From NCBI RefSeq assembly GCF_030814695.1, contig NZ_JAUSVL010000001.1, positions 186,001 through 250,000 of the forward strand: a stretch of DNA of 64,000 nt. The letters are read 5' to 3'. Shown in pieces: positions 18,411-27,431 of this stretch; within the stretch, counting starts at the first letter, position 1, and every line of letters starts with the position of its first letter. Source of the DNA: Oligosphaera ethanolica. GTDB taxonomy: Bacteria > Verrucomicrobiota > Lentisphaeria > Oligosphaerales > Oligosphaeraceae. Below the pieces are notes generated by a model. That model saw nothing but the letters and a program-made list of their open reading frames with translations. It was not told the DNA's origin and did no database searches. Both the position numbers and the translations under genes were made by a program.

Positions 18411-20207
18411 CGCTTCTGGCGCGATGCCCTTGATGGCCTGGTACTGGCGGCGTTTGCGCGCGTGCCAGGCTTTGAGCAGCCACAGCCAGCAGGCCAGCGT
18501 CACCAGGACGCAGAGGCGCGCGAAGAGCGGCCCGTGGCGGGTAAAGAAGGTCGTGCCCCAGTCGTCGCTGACGGGCACGTCGTAGAGCTGCGCACCGCGG
18601 GCGAAAATGGCGCCGGTTTGCTCATCGACCAGCTGTCCGAGGACGCGGCCATTGGGGGTGATGAGGCAGCTATGGCTGTTGTTGCCAGAGCGCAGGAGCG
18701 GCCGGCGGTTCTCGATGGCGCGGAAGACCACGTGGCTGAGGTGCTGCTCGGCGCCGCTGCTCTCATTGTACCACGAGTCGTTGGTGATAGTCATGAGCAT
18801 ATTTGCGCCGCGGCGGGTGAACTCGCGGCTGAGATAGGGAAAGACGTCCTCAAAGCAGATATTGACGCCGGCTTTGGCGCCCCGGGGGAGCTGGAAGACG
18901 TGGTAGGCCAAGCCGGGCGTGAGATCGCGGCCCATGCCGATGAGGTCGCGCAGCCAGGGCAGCTGGTCGCCGAAGGGCGTGAACTCGCCGAAAGGCACGC
19001 GATGGACCTTGTCATAGTACTCGGCTATGACGTCGGTTGGCGTCAGGAGAAAGGCGCTGTTGAAAAGCAGCGGATTCTCTTTGTCCAGGGGATTTTCTCG
19101 AAATTGGGTAGCGCCGACGAGCAAGGGCAGATTGATGTCCTCCAGGAGCCGCTGCCGGGCATAGCGATACGGCGGGTAGTCCAGGGAGGCAGGCACGGCG
19201 CATTCGGGCCAGAGGACCATATCGGGTGGCGTGGCGCTGTTGGCCACGCCCTTGCGGGTTTCGTCGCCATAGACCAGCTGGGCGTCCCGGCATTGCTCTT
19301 CGGTCCAGTAACGGCATTGAGGGAGATTGCCCTGGACGGCGAGGACGCGGAGGCTCGGGGTGTCGGCATCAGGCAGTGCCTCGGGGCGCGTGCCCAGCCA
19401 GCAGAGCGGCAGGGTCAAAGCCATGGCCATGACGACATGCCAGGGCATGCCGCGTTTCTCAGCGGCACCCAGCCAGTGGCGGATGACGTAGGCGCCCTCC
19501 CCGGCCAGCACGCCGTTGATGAGCACAATGAGAAAGCTCAAGCCATGCACGCCCGTGTACTCGGCCAGCTGAATGACGCCAATGCGGCGATATTGGCTGA
19601 TGCCCAGTTCGTTCCAGGGGATGCCCGTAAGCAGCCAGCCGCGCAGCCACTCGCAAGACACCCAGGCGCAGGCGGACAACACGGCCAGCAACGCGACCAG
19701 CGCGGGTTGTCGCAGCAGGAGCAGGCCAGCGCCAGGCAGCTGTCGCTCTTTGTCGGTCGCGCTTTTACAGTGCCACATGAGGGCGCTGAGAAAGACGTAC
19801 CAGGCCATGGGGAACAGCGCGCACCAGATGGCCAGCAAGAAGCCGGCGCCGAAGCCGACCTGGTTCAGCCAGAACAGCGACCAGGCAAAATACACGTAGC
19901 CAAAGAGATAGCCGATGGCCAGCCGCTCGCCCCAGCGCCGCGGTTGTGGGACCAGCAACAACGGCAGCAAGGCCAGCCACGCCAGTAAATCCAGGCGCGC
20001 CGGCGGATAGGCCAGACCCAAAAATAGGCCGCTGAGCAAGGCCGCCGCCACCCGCAACAGCAGGAAGCTGCGGCCCGCAATCGCCAAATTCGCAGACGAC
20101 GCTGGCGCGGCGGCAGGACGCGGCACGGCGGCAGGGCGCGGCGCGGCGGCAGGACGCGGCGCGGCGGGCAGGGAGGATTCGGTTGCGGTAGTCTGTTTCA
20201 TGCTCAT
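18396..20207 (-). CDS. lnt: apolipoprotein N-acyltransferase
   Basis: A 603-residue inner-membrane enzyme that adds the third acyl chain to lipoprotein N-termini, implying a diderm cell. Several hydrophobic segments fill residues ~35-260, followed by a periplasmic carbon-nitrogen hydrolase domain. The catalytic triad is visible: Glu in VLWPECAVPASLDY, Lys in YYDKVHRVPFGEFTPFGD and Cys in AGVNICFEDVFP. It is about 90 residues longer than the E. coli enzyme. Part of this is an N-terminal low-complexity stretch of PRPAA repeats written in GC-rich DNA repeats, and the C-terminus is basic. The downstream border is the 90-bp tandem array; the CapA-like gene lies 29 bases upstream on the same strand, so the two may be cotranscribed. 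Confidence 0.95.
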   Translation of the reverse strand: MSMKQTTATESSLPAAPRPAAAPRPAAVPRPAAAPASSANLAIAGRSFLLLRVAAALLSGLFLGLAYPPARLDLLAWLALLPLLLVPQPRRWGERLAIGYLFGYVYFAWSLFWLNQVGFGAGFLLAIWCALFPMAWYVFLSALMWHCKSATDKERQLPGAGLLLLRQPALVALLAVLSACAWVSCEWLRGWLLTGIPWNELGISQYRRIGVIQLAEYTGVHGLSFLIVLINGVLAGEGAYVIRHWLGAAEKRGMPWHVVMAMALTLPLCWLGTRPEALPDADTPSLRVLAVQGNLPQCRYWTEEQCRDAQLVYGDETRKGVANSATPPDMVLWPECAVPASLDYPPYRYARQRLLEDINLPLLVGATQFRENPLDKENPLLFNSAFLLTPTDVIAEYYDKVHRVPFGEFTPFGDQLPWLRDLIGMGRDLTPGLAYHVFQLPRGAKAGVNICFEDVFPYLSREFTRRGANMLMTITNDSWYNESSGAEQHLSHVVFRAIENRRPLLRSGNNSHSCLITPNGRVLGQLVDEQTGAIFARGAQLYDVPVSDDWGTTFFTRHGPLFARLCVLVTLACWLWLLKAWHARKRRQYQAIKGIAPEAAPAP

Positions 20208-20236
20208 CGTGGTGGGTGCCTGAGGCGGGAGCCCAT

Positions 20237-21442
20237 TCAGGGCTTGGTCGGAATCAGCGGCGTCGCCAGCGCGGGTTTGCGCTTGCGCAGGTCTAGGCGC
20301 CCGTAGCCTTCTTCGAAGACGACGTTCGCGCCGAGTTCGCGCGACAGGGCGCCGAGATTGGCGATCACGCTCGCGGCGGCAGCGCCAGCGAGGGCCCGGG
20401 GTTGATAATTCACAGCGCTGTCGCGATTGCGCGTGTAAAGCGGGAAGAAGTCCAGGCGAGTGAAGACGCCCTTATCGAGGACGACGCGAAGGAGCATGCC
20501 CTCGTCGGCCTGGGAATTGCCGGACCCGAAGGCGAAATTGCCCAAGCCGTACACGATGGGCACGCCGTGATAGAGTTCCACGGGCTGCCAGATATGCGCG
20601 TGGTGGCACACGACCAGGTCGGCACCGGCGTCGACCGCGCACTGCGCCAGCTGGCGCTGTCGCGCGGTAGGGGCGCGATTATAGCGGATGCCGCAGTGGA
20701 TATTGGCTACGACGAGGTCCGCCTGCTGGGCCGCGCGCTGTACCAGCCGCCGCACGGTCCACGGCGTGGCGATCACCATGCCCGGCCGCTGATCGGCGGC
20801 GCCCAGGCGTTCGCGCATAATCGTCATCAGCCGCTCGTAGTCGCCAGGCTGTTGGGCGTCATCCCAGTCGTCATAATAGGTCTCGGGACAAATGGCGGCC
20901 ACGAAGGCAATGCGCGTGTCATTGAGCACAAATACTGCCGGTTCGGCAGCTGCCAGAATGTCCTCCCCGGCCCCAAAATGCCTGATGCCAGCCGCCTGCA
21001 GATTCGCGATGGTCTCGCTAAGGCCCTCCTGGCCACAATCCAGGCTGTGGTTGTTAGCCAGATTCAGGAGGTCGAAGCCGGCGTCACTGAGGCCCGCGAG
21101 CACCTGCGGCGGCACTTTGTAACTGTAGTCGTAGTCCTTACGCCGGGCCTTCACCGCCACCGGCCCTTCCAGATTGCCAATCGTAATATCGGCAGCGCGC
21201 AGCAAGGGCAGGACATTCTCATAGGGATAACCGACACCATGCAACTGCAACAGGTCGGCCATGCGCTCCCAAGGCATGATGTCGCCCGTGAATACCAAGG
21301 TGTGTTCGCGCTGCTCCGACCCGGTGAATGACGCCGGCAAAGCCCCCGTCACATGCAGGTCGGCAGGATCGTAGGCAACCACGACGCAACCAGACGCCAA
21401 CAGCGCCAAGACTAAAATGAAAACAAGGTGATGCCTGGTCAT
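20237..21442 (-). CDS. CapA-family (PGA_cap) lipoprotein, metallophosphatase fold
   Basis: A 401-residue protein with a lipoprotein signal (FILVLALLASGC, lipobox LASGC), so it should be acylated and depend on Lnt, whose gene follows 29 bases downstream. The mature part has the CapA calcineurin-like hallmarks: FTGDIMPWERM, then IGNLEGPV, LNLANNHSLDCG and CHHAHIWQPVELY, which bind two metals in this fold. Relatives occur in poly-gamma-glutamate synthesis and as stand-alone wall-associated hydrolases; the true substrate is unknown. ATG at 21442 is preferred, although its GAAGG is unusually close; a TTG at 21463 is possible. Confidence 0.88.
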   Translation of the reverse strand: MTRHHLVFILVLALLASGCVVVAYDPADLHVTGALPASFTGSEQREHTLVFTGDIMPWERMADLLQLHGVGYPYENVLPLLRAADITIGNLEGPVAVKARRKDYDYSYKVPPQVLAGLSDAGFDLLNLANNHSLDCGQEGLSETIANLQAAGIRHFGAGEDILAAAEPAVFVLNDTRIAFVAAICPETYYDDWDDAQQPGDYERLMTIMRERLGAADQRPGMVIATPWTVRRLVQRAAQQADLVVANIHCGIRYNRAPTARQRQLAQCAVDAGADLVVCHHAHIWQPVELYHGVPIVYGLGNFAFGSGNSQADEGMLLRVVLDKGVFTRLDFFPLYTRNRDSAVNYQPRALAGAAAASVIANLGALSRELGANVVFEEGYGRLDLRKRKPALATPLIPTKP

Positions 21443-21540
21443 GCCTTCTCGTTGCTGAGGCAATGCTTACAACATAATAACGCAACCCGCTAATGTACCC
21501 GCACAACAGGCCTTTGCCATTAGCTTCGCCGGTGACATTT

Positions 21541-21780
21541 ACGGCCGCTTGATCCGACGGATCATCGGACGGATCGGACGGATCGGACCGATCAGACCGA
21601 TCAGTCAGTCGGATCCGTCGGATCCGTCCGATCCGTCCGATCCGTCCGCGAAGAAGACCAAAGAAAAGACCGACGATCCGTCCGATCCGTCCGATCCGTC
21701 CGCGAAGAAGACCAATGATAAGACCGACGATCCGTCCGATCCGTCCGATCCGTCCGCGAAGAAGACCGAAGACCGATTCC
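21541..21780. repeat. GATCCGTCC repeat: large inverted repeat plus three 54-bp tandem units
   Basis: The left part (about 21,549-21,610) carries GGATCGGAC-type units and the following DNA carries their complement GATCCGTCC, so the pair can fold into a long hairpin. Next come three 54-bp units whose CGCGAAGAAG boxes start at 21647, 21701 and 21755. A related structure is at 61285-61376. An open frame through it encodes (DPS)n-AKKT but has no other coding sign. It lies between the divergent CapA-like and IclR genes. Confidence 0.9.
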
Positions 21781-21900
21781 CCCCGCGGCGATTTTTTTCA
21801 CGTCTTGCCGCTTGCACAGGCGCCGCCCATCGCTATATTAGCCACGAATTTCAGAATAATGGATGACGTTCAATAATAATGAAAGAGAAGAGATTCCCCT

Positions 21901-22737
21901 TTGGACCTCCCCGTGCGACATAGTGGCATCGCGACTGGCAAGACGCCGGTCGAGGCCTTGCATCGCGGCCTGCAGATCATTGAGATCCTGCATAGCTTTG
22001 GCGGCGGCAGCGGCATCTCGCTGATGGAGATCTCGCGTCAGATGGGTTTGAATCGCAGCACGGTTCACAACTTATTGAAGACGTTGGTGATGTGTGGCTA
22101 TGCGGAGAACGTAGGTGAAGGCCGTTATCGCCTGAGTGGGAAATTGCGGCGCATGGCGCACGAGCAGGTCTTGAATCGCATCAGTCGCGGCCAGGCCCGT
22201 GGGGTGCTGGCGGCGCTGGCGGCGCTATCGAATCAGGTCGGAGAAGCGCTGGTGTTGACGGCGCTGGTGAATGGCCGGCGGCGGGTATTGGCGCGGGCTT
22301 TGGGCAATCAGACGGTTCGCGTGAGCACGGAGTTGATGGAGAGCGACACCCTGTGCATTTGGCGGAATGTGACTGGCCGGGTGCTGGCGGCTTATGCGAG
22401 CGCGGACGACCTGGTGCAGGTCTTTGCGCAGAATAGCCTGCCCTTGCGCAACTGGGGCGGCATGGACAATGAGCAGGCCGTCGCTGCCGCACTGACCGCG
22501 ATTCGCGCGGCGGGCCATAGCAGCGAGGTCATTGGCGAAGTTTTTGCGCTGGCGGTGCCGGTGCTGGACCGGCGTGGGCAGCTGCTGGCGGCCGTGGGCA
22601 TTTTCATGCCGCTGTTCCGCCACAGTTCGACGCCGCAGCTGCTGGAGACTCTGCAGCGCGGCGCGGCAGGACTGGCCGAGGCCATGCGGCATGACGAGGA
22701 AGAACCACCGCCCGCCGCCATGGATGGCGGCGGCTAA
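21901..22737 (+). CDS. IclR-family transcriptional regulator
   Basis: A 278-residue regulator. Residues ~15-80 form the winged helix-turn-helix: LHRGLQIIEILHSFGGG, then LMEISRQMGLNRSTVHNLLKTL. The C-terminal IclR effector domain follows (VNGRRRVLARALGNQTVRVS, then TGRVLAAYAS and AVPVLDRRGQLLAAVGIF). TTG at 21901 is taken as the start because GAGAAGAG lies about eight bases upstream; a GTG at 21913 is an alternative. It is followed on the same strand by the three-module Fe-S protein, which may be its target. IclR proteins typically sense small aromatic or C2-C4 acid effectors; the effector here is unknown. Confidence 0.92.
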   Translation: MDLPVRHSGIATGKTPVEALHRGLQIIEILHSFGGGSGISLMEISRQMGLNRSTVHNLLKTLVMCGYAENVGEGRYRLSGKLRRMAHEQVLNRISRGQARGVLAALAALSNQVGEALVLTALVNGRRRVLARALGNQTVRVSTELMESDTLCIWRNVTGRVLAAYASADDLVQVFAQNSLPLRNWGGMDNEQAVAAALTAIRAAGHSSEVIGEVFALAVPVLDRRGQLLAAVGIFMPLFRHSSTPQLLETLQRGAAGLAEAMRHDEEEPPPAAMDGGG

Positions 22738-22764
22738 CACGTTGTCAACAAACGTTTTCGTGTT
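22736..22764. promoter_or_regulatory. possible IclR operator (inverted repeat)
   Basis: AACACG and CGTGTT flank an inner imperfect palindrome ACGTTG-TCAA-CAAACGT, overlapping the iclR stop and about 95 bases upstream of the Fe-S protein start. Position and symmetry suit an operator; nothing else supports it. Confidence 0.35.
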
Positions 22765-22856
22765 TAGATAGAGACCAGAAGAAATCAACAGATTGGTATG
22801 GCCGTAGGCGTCTGGCCGTCGGCCGGGTAGTAGTGAATCAGTACAAGGAGAGCATG

Positions 22857-25157
22857 ATGGACCAGCGTCTTACTGCATTAGCGAAGCAAAAAGCGTTTGA
22901 GTTGGGAGCGGACCTCGTCGGTGTCGGCAACATTGAGCGCTGGTCGGCGGCGCCGCCCCTGATGAGCCCGTTGGGCATCATGCCGGACGGCCGGGCCGTA
23001 CTGGTCTGCGCGATACACCACACCGACGCGATGATCGAGGTTGGCGGCGAGGGCTCGCCCCACGAGCAGGGCACCTACTCCTACCAGTACTTCATGAACA
23101 GCCACCTCGATGTCATTTCCTACACCATGAGCAAGTTCTTTGAGGACATGGGCTACCGCGCAGTGCCCATCACCGCGAGCAACATCTGGCGCTACCGCGA
23201 GTACAAAGACCTCAAGGCCACTTTCGCGCCGGATATGTCCCACATCTACGCGTCGGTCGCTGCCGGCCTGACCGAGCTGGGCTTCAGCGGCCTGGCGATG
23301 TCGCCCGAGTTTGGCCCCCGCAACCGCTTTGTGTCCATCATCACCGACGCGCCGTTGGTGCCCGACCCGCTGCTACCCGGCGGGACCCTCTGCGACAACT
23401 GCGGCCAGTGCAAGAAACACTGCGCCACCGAGGCGTTCACCAAGGAAGTCCAGGGCGAAGTCGCCATTGAAATCGAAGGCCATAAATACAGCCGTTGTGA
23501 CAAGAATCTCTGGCGCTGCGCCTGGTCCGAGCACTTCGGCCTGGACTGCGAAGCGGATATTCCTGAGAAAGTCGATGAGCCAGTCATCTTGGATAAGATC
23601 AAAGAGCTGGGCATGCGCGGTGGCACCATGGGCTGCTGTCTGAAGTTCTGCCTGCCCCGCGACAAGCGCTCCTGGGACAAGGAATACTCCAGCGCACCCA
23701 TTCGCAAGAAGGGCGCCGTGCCGGCGCGGCCCAATCCCGACCGTGGCGTGCAGGAGAGCATCCTCAGCAACGCCCTGAGCAACGGCGCGGATATTGTCAG
23801 CGTGCAGAGCGCGGCAGACTGGGCGGCCATGGGCTACGACCTCAAGCCACTGCTGCCCGACGTCAAATCCATCGTGCTCTTTGCAGTGAAGACGCCGGCC
23901 CCGGCACCGGCCGGCGGCACGGGCGAGAAGCTCACCGGGCTATCGCACAGCACGGGCTACGTGATGAACAAGTGCGCCTTCTACACCGCTGCTGCCCTCG
24001 AGAAACTCGGCTACAGCGGCGCACCCTATTTCATGGGCGGCCTGAAGCAGGATCCCGGCAAAACTGCCATTGAAAACGTCAAGAAGGTGTGGACCGCTGC
24101 CGTCAACGACCCGTCGGCCGCCTTGGGCTTCACCCTCACCAGCGCCGAACTCACGCCCACCGAGCGCCGCTCGGTCTATGGCGCCAAACCCGCCGCGCTG
24201 AACAGCAAAGACACCATCCGCAAGCTCGCTCTGGAATTGGGCGCGGACGTCGTCGGCTTCAGCTCCGCCAAACGCCTCACCGACGCCATCAACAGCGTCC
24301 GCGGCGCCTTGGATGGCGAACGCATCCTCAATGCCCGCGAGACCGGCTCACTCTGGCTGAACTCCCTGGCAGAGATCACTGAGAGCCAGCGGCAAGTCCA
24401 TGTCCCGGCCGACTACTTGGCCAGCGCCAAGAGCGTCATCGTCCTGGGCGTGCGCATTCCCAAGGAAAGCAGCGACTGCCTGGGCCGCCACGGCGCCGAG
24501 GCCATCGGGCCCTACGCGTTTGCGCAGCACCAGAGCCATCGGACGCTGGGCAACGCCATTCTCACGCTGAACAAGGTCCTGCAGGGCTGGGGCATGACCT
24601 GCGTGGCAGTAAACGACTTGGCCAACACCGGGTCGGTGATCTCCAATCCGCGCGGGGCATTCCCGAATATCTTCGCCAACCGCGTCGCGGCGCTCTGCGC
24701 CGGCCTGGGCACCATCACCAAGGGCGGCTTCGTCAACAACCCGCAATTCGGCACCAATCTGCGCTACGTGGCCATCATCACTGATGCCGAACTGCCCGAA
24801 GACGCGCTGGCGGACATCCACGGCCTGCGCAGCAAATGCGAAGGCTGCGACCGCTGCCTGACGCACTGCACAGTCAAGGCCTATAAGGGCGAAGCAGCCG
24901 TGCAGGTCGATGGCCATCGCCTCAAGTTCGGTATCGTCGAACAGGCGCGCTGCGACTGGGCACTGCGCTACGGTCTGATCGCCGACGAAGGCCAGAAGTG
25001 GACCGGCTCGAAAACCGACGTCCAGCCGCCGGAAACCATCACCAAGGAAGCGCTCGCCGAAGCACTCGCCAAGCGCGACCCGATCCTGCGCATCCGCCCC
25101 TGCGTGGCGGAAATGTGCGCCATGGCCTGCCCATACACCCGTTCGCAGGTCGATTGA
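22857..25157 (+). CDS. multi-module QueG/reductive-dehalogenase-like 4Fe-4S protein
   Basis: A 766-residue protein built of repeats of one fold. Module 1 (residues ~1-290) begins KAFELGADLVGVG, carries CDNCGQCKKHC as a 4Fe-4S ligand set and MGCCLKFCLP as a second Cys group. A shortened module (about 300-440, from NALSNGADIVSV) lacks clusters. Module 3 (about 450-766) begins LALELGADVVGF and carries CEGCDRCLTHC and CVAEMCAMACP. The family resembles epoxyqueuosine reductase and the Fe-S part of reductive dehalogenases. It is far longer than QueG and I see no proof of corrinoid binding, so neither activity can be claimed. AAGGAG precedes two tandem ATGs; the second (22857) has the better spacing. 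No signal peptide. It is probably regulated by the adjacent IclR protein. Confidence 0.75.
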   Translation: MDQRLTALAKQKAFELGADLVGVGNIERWSAAPPLMSPLGIMPDGRAVLVCAIHHTDAMIEVGGEGSPHEQGTYSYQYFMNSHLDVISYTMSKFFEDMGYRAVPITASNIWRYREYKDLKATFAPDMSHIYASVAAGLTELGFSGLAMSPEFGPRNRFVSIITDAPLVPDPLLPGGTLCDNCGQCKKHCATEAFTKEVQGEVAIEIEGHKYSRCDKNLWRCAWSEHFGLDCEADIPEKVDEPVILDKIKELGMRGGTMGCCLKFCLPRDKRSWDKEYSSAPIRKKGAVPARPNPDRGVQESILSNALSNGADIVSVQSAADWAAMGYDLKPLLPDVKSIVLFAVKTPAPAPAGGTGEKLTGLSHSTGYVMNKCAFYTAAALEKLGYSGAPYFMGGLKQDPGKTAIENVKKVWTAAVNDPSAALGFTLTSAELTPTERRSVYGAKPAALNSKDTIRKLALELGADVVGFSSAKRLTDAINSVRGALDGERILNARETGSLWLNSLAEITESQRQVHVPADYLASAKSVIVLGVRIPKESSDCLGRHGAEAIGPYAFAQHQSHRTLGNAILTLNKVLQGWGMTCVAVNDLANTGSVISNPRGAFPNIFANRVAALCAGLGTITKGGFVNNPQFGTNLRYVAIITDAELPEDALADIHGLRSKCEGCDRCLTHCTVKAYKGEAAVQVDGHRLKFGIVEQARCDWALRYGLIADEGQKWTGSKTDVQPPETITKEALAEALAKRDPILRIRPCVAEMCAMACPYTRSQVD

Positions 25158-25330
25158 TCGTTTTTTATCCGCAGATTACGTAGATTAACACAGATTATTT
25201 TTTGAAGGTGAATATTGGGGGGCGGACCGGTGTGTCCGCCCCTTTCTTTTATCCGCAGATTACGCAGATTACCACAGATTTTTTTGGGGGGGGTGGGCGG
25301 TAGGCGCAGACCTACGTGTCCGCCCTCTGG
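25158..25330. repeat. dispersed ATCCGCAGATTACG and GGGGCGGAC repeats
   Basis: Two copies of the ATCCGCAGATTACGyAGATT core (25,168 and 25,251) flank a GGGGCGGAC/GTCCGCCCC hairpin at 25220-25243; a decayed hairpin copy follows near 25,300. No gene. Confidence 0.85.
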
Positions 25331-25396
25331 AAAGTCCCGTGGCCGCACGCTTGCATGCGGCGACACTCCCGTGCGGCTTTACGCGTGTTGTGGGTC

Positions 25397-25425
25397 TTGA
25401 CGCCTGTGCTTCGGGGGCGTATCCT
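25397..25425 (+). promoter_or_regulatory. sigma70-type promoter of the mutarotase gene
   Basis: TTGACG (25397-25402), a 17-base spacer and TATCCT (25420-25425), about 75 bases upstream of the ATG at 25502. Confidence 0.6.
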
Positions 25426-25501
25426 ATACCGCGCCATGCCGGGGCGGCAATGGCCGGTCCCACAGGCGCGCATTGGGCCACACGCATTACTGGAGCACAC
25501 G

Positions 25502-26419
25502 ATGATCAGCATCAGCAAGGGCCAGCTCACGGCCACGGCATATCCGCAATACGGTGGGAATCTCGCCAGCTTGAATTGGAAAGGCCTGGAGCTGCTGCGG
25601 GCGCCGGAACCGCCGGATATCCTCGTGGAAAAACCCGAGCATTATGGCCTGCCGGTGCTATTCCCGCCAAACCGCATTGCGGACGGTCATTTCACCTGGA
25701 ATGGCCGGCGTTGCGAATTGCCGCTGAACGAAGGGCGGCCGCGCAACAACCACATCCACGGGTTGGTGTTGCGCCAGGCGTGGACCATCGCCGACCAGGG
25801 TGATGACGTCGTGGTCATGGAATACCGCTATGGCCAGCACCACGACGCCTTCGATGGCTTTCCCTACCCGTTCTGCCTGCGCCTGAGCTATCGCCTGGAT
25901 GACGACTGTCTGACGCAGGAACTCGTCGTACAAAATTGCGGCGACACGCCCCTGCCCTACGGCCTCGGCTTCCACAGCGCCTTCAACGCGCCTAAGCGCC
26001 TGCGCATTACCACCGAGCCATGGCGCTGGGAAATGCTCCTGCCGCGACACCTCCCCAGCGAACGCCGCCTCCCCTGGGGCGATTTCGACCCCAACGAATG
26101 GCTCGATCCCAGCCTGGGACGCATTTCGGTGCACACGCCGGTCGGCGTCGGCCAACTCGCAGGCCGGCCTTTCCGCGGCGCCGTCCTCGACTACGGCGAA
26201 CGCGCTTTCGCCTACGAAATCGACGACAAATTCCACCAGTGGTTCCTGTGGACGCCCGAGCCCAACAGCGGCTTCATCTGTCCGGAACCGATGTCCTGCA
26301 TGGTCAATGCGCCGAACCTGGCCCTGCCACCGGAAACCACCGGCTTTACCGACCTCGCGCCCGGCAGCGAGGTCAGCTACCGCTCAACCATCCGCGAAAT
26401 CGACGAACGCGGTGTATAG
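25502..26419 (+). CDS. aldose 1-epimerase family protein
   Basis: A 305-residue cytoplasmic protein of the galactose-mutarotase superfold, expected to interconvert alpha and beta anomers of a hexose or phosphorylated hexose. Visible landmarks are QYGGNLASLNWKGLELL at the N-terminus, the His-containing NNHIHGLV and LGFHSAFNAP, and the C-terminal FLWTPEPNSGFICPEPMS with the probable catalytic Glu. GGAG lies seven bases before the ATG; the frame is open upstream to 25316 but through repeats and the promoter. Monocistronic. It fits the sugar-catabolic content of the region; the exact sugar is unknown. Confidence 0.88.
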   Translation: MISISKGQLTATAYPQYGGNLASLNWKGLELLRAPEPPDILVEKPEHYGLPVLFPPNRIADGHFTWNGRRCELPLNEGRPRNNHIHGLVLRQAWTIADQGDDVVVMEYRYGQHHDAFDGFPYPFCLRLSYRLDDDCLTQELVVQNCGDTPLPYGLGFHSAFNAPKRLRITTEPWRWEMLLPRHLPSERRLPWGDFDPNEWLDPSLGRISVHTPVGVGQLAGRPFRGAVLDYGERAFAYEIDDKFHQWFLWTPEPNSGFICPEPMSCMVNAPNLALPPETTGFTDLAPGSEVSYRSTIREIDERGV

Positions 26420-26520
26420 GTTCGGTTTTTTCTCCGCAGATTACGCAGATTTTCACAGATTTCTTTTTGGGGAAGGTTTTCTCCGCAGATGTGGGGAAAA
26501 GCCCATTCTATGCCTAACAT

Positions 26521-26581
26521 GTCTCGGCCCAGCGCCCAGCGGCTGTCGCTTTGCGACAGCCGCTGGGCGCTGGGCCGAGAC
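26521..26581. repeat. 61-bp perfect palindrome (29-bp stem, TTT loop)
   Basis: Arms 26521-26549 and 26553-26581 are exactly complementary over 29 bases, starting GTCTCGGCCCAGCGCCCAGC, with loop TTT. It lies about 100 bases after the mutarotase stop, between convergent genes. No T-run follows, so it is not a standard terminator. Confidence 0.97.
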
Positions 26582-26598
26582 GGGATAGGTAGGGGAGC

Positions 26599-26641
26599 GC
26601 GAGGGGGAGGAAAGGGCTAATGGCCCTTTCCTCCCCCTCGC
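26599..26641. repeat. 19-bp purine/pyrimidine hairpin
   Basis: GCGAGGGGGAGGAAAGGGC and its exact complement flank TAATG. Same family as 14553-14597, and likewise between convergent genes; it may terminate transcription from either side. Confidence 0.9.
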
Positions 26642-26656
26642 AAAACCTGACCTAAA

Positions 26657-27358
26657 TCACGCCAGTTTGATGGGCGCGAAGAGTGCTGGCAGGTGGTAGT
26701 TGAGCAGCGGCAGAGGCGACCAGGTCAGCCAGTGCGGGTGGGAGGTGTTGTCGCCGCACTTGAAGAAATTGCCCGTCCAGGCAGCGCCGCCCCCGGTATG
26801 GCCGGCGAGCGGACCGCAGTAGGGCTCCAGGGCGGCGAATGGCAGTGCGAACTGAATGCACCAGGTGACTGGCGTCTTGATCTCGGGTTCGACGCGTGCG
26901 GGCATGGTGCTGCGCAGCTGCACCATGCGGCCGTGTTCGGGTGCCACCTTGGTGAAATCCACAAAGCCGTCCTCGCAACGGCGGGAATTGCGCACGTAGG
27001 TGAAGAGGTACGCGCCGCCGGCATTCATTTCGAGGTTGAAGTACCCCGGCCCCACTGGCGGTTTGAAGAAGAATTCCACGCAGGAGTCCGTGCACACCGG
27101 CACCTGATAGCCCTCCTGGACCACGCGCACATAGCGATCGTGGACCTGGTAGATGCCGTAGATGGCCAGGTCGTCGTGGAGGAGCCGCACAGCCACGCGC
27201 GGCCGATGGTCGCTGCTTTCCGGCCGGAGATTGGTGAGCTCGGCGGTCGCGGCGGCCGACCACGCCAGCGCCGACCAGTCGGCTGAGAGCGCTGGCGCGG
27301 CCGTCGTGGCATTGATGGTATAACTCATGGCGGGTTTGGCACTTGCGGGTGTCGTCAC
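26657..27358 (-). CDS. CBM9/DOMON-like carbohydrate-binding protein
   Basis: A 233-residue all-beta protein without a signal peptide. The pattern of a short substitution-type opening (LSADWSALAWSAAATAEL), VAVRLLHDDLAIYGIYQVHDRY, then DSCVEFFFKPP and YFNLEMNAGGAYL matches the family-9 carbohydrate-binding-like domain that is often stand-alone in glycan-degrading PVC and Bacteroidota bacteria. Binding to a sugar is inferred; catalysis is not expected. A GTG at 27358 is used with AAGGA ten bases upstream; an ATG ten codons inward is possible. It lies 73 bases downstream of the sialidase-like gene on the same strand, so an operon is likely. Confidence 0.75.
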   Translation of the reverse strand: MTTPASAKPAMSYTINATTAAPALSADWSALAWSAAATAELTNLRPESSDHRPRVAVRLLHDDLAIYGIYQVHDRYVRVVQEGYQVPVCTDSCVEFFFKPPVGPGYFNLEMNAGGAYLFTYVRNSRRCEDGFVDFTKVAPEHGRMVQLRSTMPARVEPEIKTPVTWCIQFALPFAALEPYCGPLAGHTGGGAAWTGNFFKCGDNTSHPHWLTWSPLPLLNYHLPALFAPIKLA

Positions 27359-27431
27359 AGTCAGTCGTCCTTCACGTTGCGTGGTGATTCATTGTGTTAT
27401 TGCCGCCGGGGCTGGCCCCGTGCGTCCGGCA

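Noticed and set aside
21549..21866. Small (DPS)n-AKKT repeat protein
   Set aside because: It is translated from a palindromic intergenic repeat found inverted elsewhere, with no ribosome site.
25329..25370. RNase P RNA fragment (GGAAAGTCC)
   Set aside because: Only the short match is present; none of the surrounding conserved regions follow.
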